A DNA stretch of 44,367 bases from Novosphingobium sp. (GTDB lineage: Bacteria; Pseudomonadota; Alphaproteobacteria; Sphingomonadales; Sphingomonadaceae). Position numbers and translations under genes: made by a program. The first letter of the stretch is position 1. The number at the start of each line of letters is the position of its first letter. Positions 9,396-17,300 of this stretch are shown piece by piece. The notes beneath the pieces were generated by a model, which worked only from the letters and a program-made list of their open reading frames with translations, was not told where the DNA came from and did not search any database. The stretch lies in contig JAGREN010000062.1 in assembly GCA_020446505.1 (NCBI GenBank), positions 1-44,367 of the forward strand, read 5' to 3'.

Positions 9396-10880
9396 TTGTC
9401 TGGCGATCTCCATTCCCGCCTTGCGGCCAGCTTTGCCCGGTTTGCCGACCGCACGCTGGTCGAGATGGATGGCAAGGCCTGGACCTATGCCGAGATCGAG
9501 GGGCTGTCGGCCCGGCTGGCGACGCGCCTCGTGTCGCTGGGCGTGGCTCCGGGCGAGCGGGTGCTGGTCCAGACCGACAAGTCGATCGAGACGCTGCTGC
9601 TCTATTTCGCGGTGGTTCGTACGGGCGCTATCTACCTGCCGCTGAACGTCGACTATACCGAGGCGGAACTGGAATACTTCGCCAGCGATGCCACGCCGGT
9701 GCTGGCTGTCTGCCGCGAGGGGACCGAGCCCCTGTTCGAGCGGATCGGCAAGGGCAAGGTGCGCGTGACCACGCTGGCCGAGCTGTTCGCCGATCTGCCG
9801 GACGAGCAGGCCGCGCCCGCGCCGCGCAAGCCCGACGATATTGCCGCGATCCTCTATACCTCGGGGACGACCGGCAAGCCCAAGGGGGCGATGCTCACCA
9901 ATGCCAATCTCGCCGCCAACGGCAATACGCTGATCGACCTGTGGCGCTTCACGCCCGAGGATCGCCTGATCCATGCCTTGCCGATCTTCCATGTCCACGG
10001 CCTGTTCGTGGCAGTGCACTGCGTGGTCTTTTCCGGCGCTTCGATGGTGTTCCTTGAGAAGTTCGAGAGCGGCGCGGTGATCGACCTGATGGCGCGTTCG
10101 ACCGTGCTGATGGGCGTGCCGACCTTCTACATCCGCCTGCTCGCCGACGAGCGCTTCACCAGGGAAGCGGCGGCCAACATGCGACTGTTCATATCAGGCT
10201 CCGCGCCGCTGTCTGCGGACATTCACCGCGCTTTCGAAGCGCGATCCGGCCACCGCGTGCTTGAACGTTACGGCATGACCGAGACGGGAATGCTCACCTC
10301 GAACCCCTACGACGGAGAACGGCGCGCCGGGTTCGTCGGCCCGCCCTTGCCTGACGTCCAGTTGCGGATCGCCGAGTTCGAGACGGGCACGGTCCTGCCG
10401 CAGGGCGAAGTCGGCATCGTCGAGGTAAAAGGCCCGAACATCTTTGCCGGATACTGGCAGATGCCGGAAAAGACCGCGGCCGAATTTCGCCCGGACGGCT
10501 TCTTCATCACTGGCGACATGGGCTTCATCGACACAGACGGATCGGTGCAGCTCGTCGGGCGTGAGAAGGACCTCATCATTTCAGGTGGACTCAACGTCTA
10601 TCCCGCCGAGGTCGAGGCCCTGCTCGATGATCGCGCGGACGTTGCCGAGGCCGCCGTTATCGGCGTGCCGCACCCCGATTTCGGCGAGGCGGTGGTCGCC
10701 GTGGTGCAGCCTTCCGGCGCATTCGACCCCGATGCCGTGCGCGAGGAAATGCGCCGCGATCTCGCCGCTTTCAAGGTGCCCAAGCAGATCATCGCGCTCG
10801 ACGAGCTACCCCGCAACACCATGGGCAAGATCCAGAAGAAACTGCTTCGCGAGCGTTACGCCGACCTGTTTGCGGACTAG
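9396..10880 (+). CDS. matB: Malonyl-CoA synthetase-like acyl-CoA ligase
   Basis: ANL-superfamily ligase of 494 residues that activates a carboxylic acid through an acyl-adenylate. The A3 P-loop YTSGTTGKPKG is at 154-164, the A5 motif RYGMTETGM at 291-299, and the C-terminal catalytic lysine lies in NTMGKIQKK. The PLNVDYTEAELEYF segment and TSNPYDGERR after A5 resemble MatB more than long-chain or aromatic ligases. The start is TTG at 9396, supported by AAAGGA ten bases upstream. No malonyl-CoA decarboxylase is adjacent, so another short dicarboxylate or acid is possible. A 14-bp-stem hairpin ends the gene. Confidence 0.85.
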   Translation: MSGDLHSRLAASFARFADRTLVEMDGKAWTYAEIEGLSARLATRLVSLGVAPGERVLVQTDKSIETLLLYFAVVRTGAIYLPLNVDYTEAELEYFASDATPVLAVCREGTEPLFERIGKGKVRVTTLAELFADLPDEQAAPAPRKPDDIAAILYTSGTTGKPKGAMLTNANLAANGNTLIDLWRFTPEDRLIHALPIFHVHGLFVAVHCVVFSGASMVFLEKFESGAVIDLMARSTVLMGVPTFYIRLLADERFTREAAANMRLFISGSAPLSADIHRAFEARSGHRVLERYGMTETGMLTSNPYDGERRAGFVGPPLPDVQLRIAEFETGTVLPQGEVGIVEVKGPNIFAGYWQMPEKTAAEFRPDGFFITGDMGFIDTDGSVQLVGREKDLIISGGLNVYPAEVEALLDDRADVAEAAVIGVPHPDFGEAVVAVVQPSGAFDPDAVREEMRRDLAAFKVPKQIIALDELPRNTMGKIQKKLLRERYADLFAD

Positions 10881-10909
10881 GCGGCGTGGAATTCGTCCAC
10901 GCCGCCTAG
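10877..10909. terminator. Perfect 14-bp inverted repeat containing both stop codons
   Basis: CTAGGCGGCGTGGA at 10877-10890 pairs perfectly with 10896-10909 around the loop ATTCG. The TAG stop of the plus-strand ligase (10878-10880) and the TAG stop of the minus-strand sulfotransferase (10906-10908) lie in opposite arms. It probably acts as a bidirectional transcription end or RNA stabiliser for the convergent pair. Neither side has a clear T-run. Confidence 0.8.
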
Positions 10910-12054
10910 GCTTTGGGCCAGGGTGCCCAGCCCTTCATCCGCTCCAGATAGGGCGCGAACCGCTTGCGCACGTCATCGTAGTCAAGGCCGAAGAAGGCGG
11001 GATCGGGCTTGTCGTAGCGTTCGCGGGCTTCGTTCTCTTCCCAGAACGCCTTCATGCCCTCCTCGAAGGCAGGCGTGACCTCTTCGCCGAGCCAGTCGTA
11101 GAGCCCGCGCACCTCGCCGATTGGATCTTCCTGCATGGCGCGGAAATGGATGTCGTAGAAACGTTCGTCGTTGCCCGGCTTGTCGCGGAATGCGATCAGC
11201 CGGTTCATGCCTTCCGACCACATCGAGGCATTGAGTTCGCCAGCGAAGACCGGGTCAGGCTCGTCGGTGAAATAGTGCTGCAAATCGGCATAGATCGTGG
11301 CGACCGAGAGAATCACGTCAGTCGGATCGCGGTGCGTCATGACGAACCTGGCGTCGGGGAAGACCTTGTCGAGATGGTCCATGTAGAGGATGTGCATGGG
11401 CGTCTTGAGCCGCCAGGGGCGCAGTTCCTCACCCCATTGCAGCATCTTGAGCACACGCTTTTCGTAAGCGTAGGTGCTGGTGAGGTCGGCATCCATAAGC
11501 CACTGATGATAGGTCGGTATCTTTGCATAGGCGATGAACATCTGCGAGCAGAATGACAGGCCCATCAGGTCCAGGCATTCGAAAGCGCCGTCGATCCCGC
11601 TCGGCGTGTAGCGGTTGGCGGTTTCGGTATCCCCGATTGCGTTCGAGGCGTTGCCGCGGCGCGGATCGGGTCTGTCGACGGTCGATGGCGGCGGGAAGGG
11701 CTGGGCGCTTTCCCAAGCGCGCAGATATCGAATGCCCGGATCGCTCGACAGCAGGAAGGAGAGGGCCGTCGATCCCGTACGCGGCAGGCTGACGCCGAAC
11801 AATGGCGCTTCGAGCGGCCGGTCGGCCGTTTCGGGGTGGAGGCGATACCATTCCTCCACTTCGAGCCGCTGGCGAAGATAGCGTAGGATCAGCCCGCGCA
11901 TCGCTTCTTCACCTGCGGCGTTGAGCTTCGCCTCGCGCTCGATCGAGCCTGACAGAATCTCCAGTGGCTCGAGAAACGAATCTTCGCCAAAATTCTCAAG
12001 CCCCGCTTCGTTGCGGGCCACGTCGAGCAGATCCCGGTAACCTTCCACGGACAT
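10906..12054 (-). CDS. Sulfotransferase-family protein (first copy)
   Basis: PAPS-type sulfotransferase-fold protein of 382 residues, likely cytoplasmic. The 5'-phosphosulfate loop is SLPRTGSTALSF (PRTGST at 91-96), and the 3'-phosphate site is the THRDPTDVILSV segment. The N-terminus (GYRDLLDVARNEAGLENFG) and C-terminus (ERMKGW) match the large 'sulfotransferase' group common in sphingomonads and mycobacteria, whose real substrates are mostly untested. The start is uncertain: ATG 12054 sits right against GGGAAGGA, a GTG six bases later has better spacing, and an in-frame start exists at 12120. A related gene lies at 31188. Confidence 0.85.
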   Translation of the reverse strand: MSVEGYRDLLDVARNEAGLENFGEDSFLEPLEILSGSIEREAKLNAAGEEAMRGLILRYLRQRLEVEEWYRLHPETADRPLEAPLFGVSLPRTGSTALSFLLSSDPGIRYLRAWESAQPFPPPSTVDRPDPRRGNASNAIGDTETANRYTPSGIDGAFECLDLMGLSFCSQMFIAYAKIPTYHQWLMDADLTSTYAYEKRVLKMLQWGEELRPWRLKTPMHILYMDHLDKVFPDARFVMTHRDPTDVILSVATIYADLQHYFTDEPDPVFAGELNASMWSEGMNRLIAFRDKPGNDERFYDIHFRAMQEDPIGEVRGLYDWLGEEVTPAFEEGMKAFWEENEARERYDKPDPAFFGLDYDDVRKRFAPYLERMKGWAPWPKA

Positions 12055-12065
12055 TCCTTCCCATT

Positions 12066-12084
12066 GGCCAGGTTCATCCTGGCC
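12066..12084 (-). promoter_or_regulatory. Leader hairpin next to the ribosome-binding site
   Basis: GGCCAGG (12066-12072) and CCTGGCC (12078-12084) form a 7-bp perfect stem with a 5-base loop. On the minus strand it ends a few bases before the GGGAAGGA ribosome-binding site of the sulfotransferase. It could influence translation or mark an operator. The structure is seen; the function is inferred. Confidence 0.4.
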
Positions 12085-12247
12085 TGCGCGGTTCTTAATC
12101 GCAGGATTGCCAGCGGGCAATTCCGCCCGGCCTTGTCGAACCGGATTAAAAGAGTAAGAGCAAGTCTATGCCGACCCGCTGCGTCATGCCGATATCCGCC
12201 CTGGCGCGGCACAGGTTTCAGCCTTTTTTGACTTGGGGAGTTACTCC

Positions 12248-12421
12248 ATGAAACTGCTTCGCTGGGCAGTGGCCGGTGCGGCCAGCGCCTCTGTTTACGT
12301 CGTTTATCGCTATTCCATCGGCAAGAAGGCCAAGGGAGAGGATATCTTCACCTCGCCAGATGACGGCGTTGCCAAGCTCGAAGATGCCAGGGCCAAGTCC
12401 AAAGGTTCGAAAAAGAGCTGA
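12248..12421 (+). CDS. Small single-TM protein, function unknown
   Basis: Predicted 57-residue protein with one N-terminal hydrophobic segment (about 5-25, WAVAGAASASVYVVY) followed by a basic and polar tail (GKKAKGEDIF, ending KSKGSKKS). The ATG at 12248 is preceded by GGGGAG with seven bases of spacing, which supports it over an ATG-like codon 15 bases upstream. It lies 27 bases before a flavoprotein gene on the same strand and may be cotranscribed. No function is recognised. Confidence 0.65.
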   Translation: MKLLRWAVAGAASASVYVVYRYSIGKKAKGEDIFTSPDDGVAKLEDARAKSKGSKKS

Positions 12422-12448
12422 TTTTCGGCGCGGGACGGGGGACTAGCG

Positions 12449-13411
12449 ATGCCACTGGCGCAAGAGGTGCGCGACAAGCTGGTGCTGCCGGCCTTTTGCG
12501 CCCCGATGTTCCTCGTCAGCAATCCCGCCTTGGCCATCGCCTGCTGCAAGGCAGGCATCGTCGGTTCGATAACCGCCAATCACCTGCGCGGCATCGAGGA
12601 GTTGGAGGCCCAGCTTGCCGAGATTCGCGAGGCGCTGGACCGTGATGCAGGCGAGGGCGGCGGCACGGTCGGCCCGCTCAGCGTCAATATCTCGCCGCGC
12701 GCCGATAGCGACGAGTTCCGCCGTAACCTTGAACTATGCGCGCGATACGGGACGCAAATCATCGTCACTTCGGTCGGCGATCCTACCCGCAACGCGCCGC
12801 TCGTGCGCGACACGGGCATGCTCCACTATCATGACGTCACCAGCATCCGCTTCGCCGAAAAGGCTGCGGCAGCGGGTGTCGACGGCATGATTGCGATTGG
12901 AGCGGGCGGTGGCGGCCATGCCGGCACGGTCAGCCATCTCGCGCTGATTCCCAGCATTCGGGCGATGTTCTCCGGCACAATTGTCATGGCAGGGGCGGTA
13001 AGCACCGGGTCGGCAATCCGCGCTGCCGAAGTGCTGGGAGCCGATCTCGCCTATCTCGGCACGCGCTTCATCGCCACGCGCGAGGCGGGCGCGCCCGATG
13101 CCTACAAGCAGATGATCGTCGAGGCGGGCGTCACGGACGTTACCTATACCGCCGCCTATACCGGACTAGCCGCGTCTTGGCTGAAACCCTCGCTGCGCCA
13201 GGTCGGTCTGGACCCGGACACGCTCGTAGCGCCTGAGAAGCATGGCCACGACCATCTGCCCGAAGGCCAGAAGCCGTGGAAGGACGTCTGGTCCGCAGGA
13301 CAAGGCGCGGCGCTGATTCATGATATTCCGACCGTTGCGGAACTGGTCGAGCGGCTGCGAAGCGAATATGCCGCGGCCTGTGCGGTGCCGGCGTTCGGCC
13401 AAGGCAACTGA
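12449..13411 (+). CDS. Nitronate monooxygenase-type FMN flavoprotein (first copy)
   Basis: TIM-barrel FMN protein of the 2-nitropropane dioxygenase/NMO family, 320 residues. It starts with the family pattern LVLPAFCAPMFLVSNPALA. The phosphate/active-site loop is GAGGGGHAG with H157, the position of the catalytic histidine of class I NMOs. The later FMN-phosphate segment is GADLAYLGTRFI. The family oxidises nitronates, but many members are misnamed NADH:quinone or enoyl-type reductases. It is followed after 25 bases by a crotonase gene, so a role in a CoA-ester pathway is plausible. Confidence 0.87.
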   Translation: MPLAQEVRDKLVLPAFCAPMFLVSNPALAIACCKAGIVGSITANHLRGIEELEAQLAEIREALDRDAGEGGGTVGPLSVNISPRADSDEFRRNLELCARYGTQIIVTSVGDPTRNAPLVRDTGMLHYHDVTSIRFAEKAAAAGVDGMIAIGAGGGGHAGTVSHLALIPSIRAMFSGTIVMAGAVSTGSAIRAAEVLGADLAYLGTRFIATREAGAPDAYKQMIVEAGVTDVTYTAAYTGLAASWLKPSLRQVGLDPDTLVAPEKHGHDHLPEGQKPWKDVWSAGQGAALIHDIPTVAELVERLRSEYAAACAVPAFGQGN

Positions 13412-13436
13412 AATTCGATTGAGAAAGGGAAACGGG

Positions 13437-14237
13437 ATGTACGAAAGTATCAAGAGTCTGAAACTCGAAAAGCGGGGCAGGTTTCTCGTTATCACTCTGG
13501 ACAATCCGCCGATGAATTCGCCGTCGCCGGAAGACCATACCGAGCTCGCGCAGATCTTCGAACTCATCAACCATGACCGCGAGACAGACGTTGTCGTGCT
13601 CACTGGCGCGGGCGAAAAGGCCTTCAGCGCAGGTGGCGATATCAAGCGCATGATGGAGCGTTACGAGAACAACGACCACGCGATGTGGTACTACCAGATG
13701 CTCGAAGCGCGGCACATTGTCGAATCGATGCTGCGGCTGGAGAAACCGTTGATCGGCCGGATCAACGGGCACGCAATGGGCCTTGGCGCAACGCTCGCCT
13801 CGCTCTGCGACATCACCTACATGATGGCCAACGCCAAGATCGCCGACACCCATGTCAACATCGGCATGACCGCTGGCGACGGCGGCGCGCTTACCTGGCC
13901 GCTGCTGATGGGCTTCCCGAGGGCCAAGTATCACCTGTTCACCGGCGAACCGCTGAGCGGCAAGCAGGCGGCTGAAGCGGGCCTCATCAATGAGGCTGTC
14001 GAGACGTTCGAGGAACTGGACGAGAAGGTCTACGGGCTTGCCGAAAGACTCGCCGCCAGTCCGCGCGTAGCGCTCAGCACCACCAAGCGCGCCATCAACC
14101 TCGTCATGCGCAACATGCTCGAAGGCCTGATCGAGGCGCATCTGGGCATGGAAACGCAGAGCGCCTGGACCAAGGACCACTACGAGGCAGGCAAGGCCTT
14201 CGCAGAACGCCGCGAGCCCAAATTCACGGGCGAATAG
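13437..14237 (+). CDS. Enoyl-CoA hydratase/isomerase-family protein lacking both usual Glu
   Basis: Crotonase-fold protein of 266 residues. The first oxyanion-hole loop is AFSAGGDIKRM (63-72) and the second is NGHAMGLGATLASLCDI (110-126). The two hydratase glutamates, expected at the GGGCE and QPE positions, align with T119 and H139. An aspartate, D148 in TAGDGG, lies nearby. A different crotonase chemistry (isomerase, hydrolase or similar) is therefore likely. The ATG at 13437 follows GAAAGGGA; the open frame further upstream overlaps the preceding gene. It probably forms an operon with the flavoprotein upstream. Confidence 0.88.
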   Translation: MYESIKSLKLEKRGRFLVITLDNPPMNSPSPEDHTELAQIFELINHDRETDVVVLTGAGEKAFSAGGDIKRMMERYENNDHAMWYYQMLEARHIVESMLRLEKPLIGRINGHAMGLGATLASLCDITYMMANAKIADTHVNIGMTAGDGGALTWPLLMGFPRAKYHLFTGEPLSGKQAAEAGLINEAVETFEELDEKVYGLAERLAASPRVALSTTKRAINLVMRNMLEGLIEAHLGMETQSAWTKDHYEAGKAFAERREPKFTGE

Positions 14238-14243
14238 GCGCGA

Positions 14244-15548
14244 TCAGGCGCGCCCCACGCTCGAATAGGTGAAGCCGCGGGCGCGCATTTCGTCGGGCTG
14301 GTAGATGTTGCGCAGGTCAACCACGACCGGCGCATTCATCGCCTGCTTCATGCGTTCGAGATCGAGCGCGCGGAAGGCGTCCCATTCGGTGACGATGGCG
14401 ACAGCGTCCGCGCCTTCGAGCGCCTCGAAGGCGCTGCCTGCCATCTTCACCTCGGGCATGATCGGAGCGGCGAGCTCCATGCCTTCCGGATCGTAGGCGA
14501 CGACTTCGACGCCCGCGTCGGTCAGCGCCTGCGCGATGGCGATGGAGGGGGCGTCGCGCATGTCGTCGGTATTGGGCTTGAAGGTGAGGCCCAACATGGC
14601 GACGCGCTTGCCGCGCGGGTTCTCTCCCAAAGCGTCGATCACCTTGCGGCCCATTGCGCGCTTGCGGCTGTCGTTGACCTTGGCGACGGCTTCGACCACC
14701 CGCAGAGGGCTGTCATAGTCCTCGCTGGTCTTGAGCAGGGCGAGCGTGTCCTTGGGAAAGCACGATCCGCCATAGCCGGGACCGGCGTGGAGGAACTTGG
14801 AACCGATGCGGTTGTCGAGGCCGATGCCGCGCGCCACGTCCTGCACGTTGCCGCCCACCTTCTCGCACAGGTCGGCGATTTCGTTGATGAAGGTGATCTT
14901 GGTCGCAAGGAAGGCGTTGGCCGCATACTTGATAAGCTCGGCGCTGCGGCGCGAGGTGAACAGGAGCGGCGCCTGGTTCAGGAACAGCGGCCGGTAGATT
15001 TCGGAAAGCACCTCGCGCGCCCACTCGTCATCGGTGCCGACGACGATGCGGTCGGGCCGCTTGAAATCCTCGATAGCCGCGCCTTCGCGCAGGAATTCCG
15101 GGTTCGAGGCGACCGCGAACTTCACTGTCGTGCCGGATTCGCCGAGGATGCGCTCGACCTCGTCGCCGGTGCCGACCGGAACTGTCGACTTGGTAACGAT
15201 CACCGCCGGATTCGCGAGGTTCTGCCCCACTTCTTCCGCGACGGCGAACACGAAGGACAGGTCTGCATGTCCGTCGCCGCGCCGCGAAGGCGTGCCAACC
15301 GCGATGAACACTGCGCCAGCGCCATCGAGCGCGCCGGCAAGATCGGTGGTGAAGGCAAGCCGCCCGGCTTCGACGTTGCGAGCGACGAGCGCGTCGAGGC
15401 CAGGTTCGTAGATCGGCATCTGCCCGGCGTTCAGGCGCTCGATCTTGGAGGCGTCCTTGTCGATGCAGACGACCTCGTGTCCGAAATCGGCGAAACAGGC
15501 GCCCGAAACCAGCCCGACATAACCGGAACCCACCATTGCAATCTTCAA
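14244..15548 (-). CDS. ugd: UDP-glucose 6-dehydrogenase
   Basis: NAD-dependent four-electron oxidation of UDP-glucose to UDP-glucuronate, feeding surface polysaccharide synthesis. The 434-residue product has the N-terminal Rossmann motif GSGYVGLVSGACFAD, the TKSTVPVGTGDEV segment, the catalytic cysteine C263 in GYGGSCFPKDTLAL, and the C-terminal UDP-binding domain starting near GLTFKPNTDDMRDAPS. It converges with the crotonase gene with only 6 bases between. No glycosyltransferase is adjacent, so it stands apart from the catabolic genes around it. Confidence 0.95.
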   Translation of the reverse strand: MKIAMVGSGYVGLVSGACFADFGHEVVCIDKDASKIERLNAGQMPIYEPGLDALVARNVEAGRLAFTTDLAGALDGAGAVFIAVGTPSRRGDGHADLSFVFAVAEEVGQNLANPAVIVTKSTVPVGTGDEVERILGESGTTVKFAVASNPEFLREGAAIEDFKRPDRIVVGTDDEWAREVLSEIYRPLFLNQAPLLFTSRRSAELIKYAANAFLATKITFINEIADLCEKVGGNVQDVARGIGLDNRIGSKFLHAGPGYGGSCFPKDTLALLKTSEDYDSPLRVVEAVAKVNDSRKRAMGRKVIDALGENPRGKRVAMLGLTFKPNTDDMRDAPSIAIAQALTDAGVEVVAYDPEGMELAAPIMPEVKMAGSAFEALEGADAVAIVTEWDAFRALDLERMKQAMNAPVVVDLRNIYQPDEMRARGFTYSSVGRA

Positions 15549-15666
15549 GACGTGTCTCCGATCCGTTCGTCTTGCGCCCGCACATGGGGCAAATCGGGCG
15601 GCAATTCCACCCGGTCGAGCCCCTTACCCGCGACTATGTTGCGATTGTGCGAACAAGCCGTCTTGC

Positions 15667-15694
15667 CTTGCGCACTTGCTGCGACACTTGCGCA
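15667..15694. repeat. CTTGCGCA direct repeat, 20-bp period
   Basis: CTTGCGCA occurs at 15667-15674 and again at 15687-15694. The second copy extends to the palindrome TTGCGCAA (15688-15695). The pair lies in the 195-base region between the divergent ugd and ThDP-enzyme genes, about two helical turns apart. It is a candidate regulator site. Confidence 0.35.
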
Positions 15695-15743
15695 ACCTGC
15701 CTCCATCGGTGCAGGGCGGATCAGGTAGATAGAGATCGGAGCG

Positions 15744-17300
15744 ATGGCAGGCATGAACGGCGCACAATCCCTGGTGAAGAGTCTGGTCGCGTCGGGCATC
15801 GACACCTGTTTCGCCAATCCCGGCACGTCGGAAATGCATTTCGTCGGTGCGCTCGATTCCGCGCCGGAACTGCGCGCGGTGCTCTGCCTGTTCGAGGGCG
15901 TGGCGACGGGTGCTGCCGATGGCTATGCGCGGATGAGCGGAAAGCCCGCCGCAACCCTGCTGCATCTCGGCGCGGGCCTCGCAAACGGAGCCTCCAACCT
16001 GCACAACGCGCGCCGCGCCGCTTCGCCCGTGGTCAATGTCGTCGGCGACCATGCGACCTATCACCAGCAATACGATGCACCGCTGGCATCGGACGTGGCA
16101 GGTATCGCGCGACCGTTCTCACACTGGGTCCATTCCAGTTCCTCGTCGAAGACCGTGGGCGGTGATGCTGCACGCGCCGTTCAGGCAGCGCGCAGCGCGC
16201 CGGGCCAGATCGCGACCATGATCCTGCCTGCGGACACGGCGTGGGGCGAGGCAGACATTGTCGCGCCTGCGTTGCCGGTTTCCCCGCCTGCGCCCGTCTG
16301 CGACGAAGCGGTCGCGCTGGCGCAAGACATGCTGACCAACGGCGGCAAGAGCGCAATCCTGATGCGCGGCCATGCAGTCCTGTCCGCCCAAGGTCTTGAG
16401 ATCGCCGGACGCATTCGCCGCAAGACCGGCGCGCGCGTGTTCTGCGATACTTTCGCGCCTCGGCTGGAGCGCGGGGCCGGCGTGGTTGCGCCCGAGCGCC
16501 TGCCCTATTTCGCCGAGATGCTGACGGACTTTCTGAGCGAGCTGGACTCCATCGTGCTGGTCGGTGCGCAGCCGCCGGTCGGCTTCTTCGCCTATCCGGG
16601 CAAGCCAAGCTGGTGCCTGCCCGAGGACTGCCGCATCCATTACCTCGCAGCGCCGCACGAGGATGGCGCGGGCGCGCTGGCTGCCTTGGCCGATGCCCTT
16701 GGCGCGGACGAGCCTGACGAGCGGCCCAAGCTGACATTGCCTGACGCGCCGAGCGGCAAGTTCAATGCCTTCACCATCGGACAGGCGCTGGCCCGCGTGT
16801 TGCCCGAGGATGCCGTCCTCTCCGACGATGGCGCGACCTCGAGCGGGCCGGTGCTTGCCGCGCTGGAGAAAGCGCCGCGCCACATTCACATGGCTCTGAC
16901 CGGCGGTTCGATTGGGCAGGGGCTGCCTGTCGCTATCGGCGCGGCAGTCGCTGCTCCGGAGCGCAAGGTGGTCTGTATTACGGGCGACGGGGCCGGACTT
17001 TATATGCCGCAGGCGCTGTGGACCATGGCGCGTGAGCAGCTCGATATTGTGACCATCGTCTTCGCCAACCGTGAGTACAAGATCCTCAGCGTCGAGATGA
17101 TGCGCGTCGGCGTCGAGGAGCCGGGGCCGAAGGCGAACGCCATGTTCGACATCGGAACGCCGCCCGTCGACTGGGTGTCACTGGCCAAGGGTTTCAACGT
17201 AAAAGCTACGCGCGCCGAGACCATCGAGGAATTTTCCGCGCAGATAGAGGAGGCAATGGCCACCACAGGGCCGCACCTGATCGAGGCCGTGCTGGCATGA
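15744..17300 (+). CDS. Thiamine-diphosphate enzyme, acetolactate synthase/2-oxoacid decarboxylase-like
   Basis: ThDP-dependent enzyme of 518 residues with pyrimidine-binding, central and pyrophosphate-binding domains. The conserved cofactor-activating glutamate is E51 in LFEGVATGAADGYAR. The ThDP/Mg motif begins GDG at 414-416 and ends with N442 (FANREY), so the usual NN is NR. Databases often call this type acetolactate synthase large subunit, but no small subunit is present and the FAD-type central domain is not evident. A 2-oxoacid decarboxylase or lyase is as likely. Its stop overlaps the next gene (ATGA), an FAD-linked 2-hydroxyacid oxidase, suggesting sequential reactions. An ATG nine bases downstream is an alternative start. 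Confidence 0.83.
   Translation: MAGMNGAQSLVKSLVASGIDTCFANPGTSEMHFVGALDSAPELRAVLCLFEGVATGAADGYARMSGKPAATLLHLGAGLANGASNLHNARRAASPVVNVVGDHATYHQQYDAPLASDVAGIARPFSHWVHSSSSSKTVGGDAARAVQAARSAPGQIATMILPADTAWGEADIVAPALPVSPPAPVCDEAVALAQDMLTNGGKSAILMRGHAVLSAQGLEIAGRIRRKTGARVFCDTFAPRLERGAGVVAPERLPYFAEMLTDFLSELDSIVLVGAQPPVGFFAYPGKPSWCLPEDCRIHYLAAPHEDGAGALAALADALGADEPDERPKLTLPDAPSGKFNAFTIGQALARVLPEDAVLSDDGATSSGPVLAALEKAPRHIHMALTGGSIGQGLPVAIGAAVAAPERKVVCITGDGAGLYMPQALWTMAREQLDIVTIVFANREYKILSVEMMRVGVEEPGPKANAMFDIGTPPVDWVSLAKGFNVKATRAETIEEFSAQIEEAMATTGPHLIEAVLA

Noticed and set aside
14787-15728. A 313-codon plus-strand frame opposite ugd
   Set aside because: ugd is unambiguous in the opposite strand with catalytic Cys and Rossmann motifs. 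This is a shadow frame.
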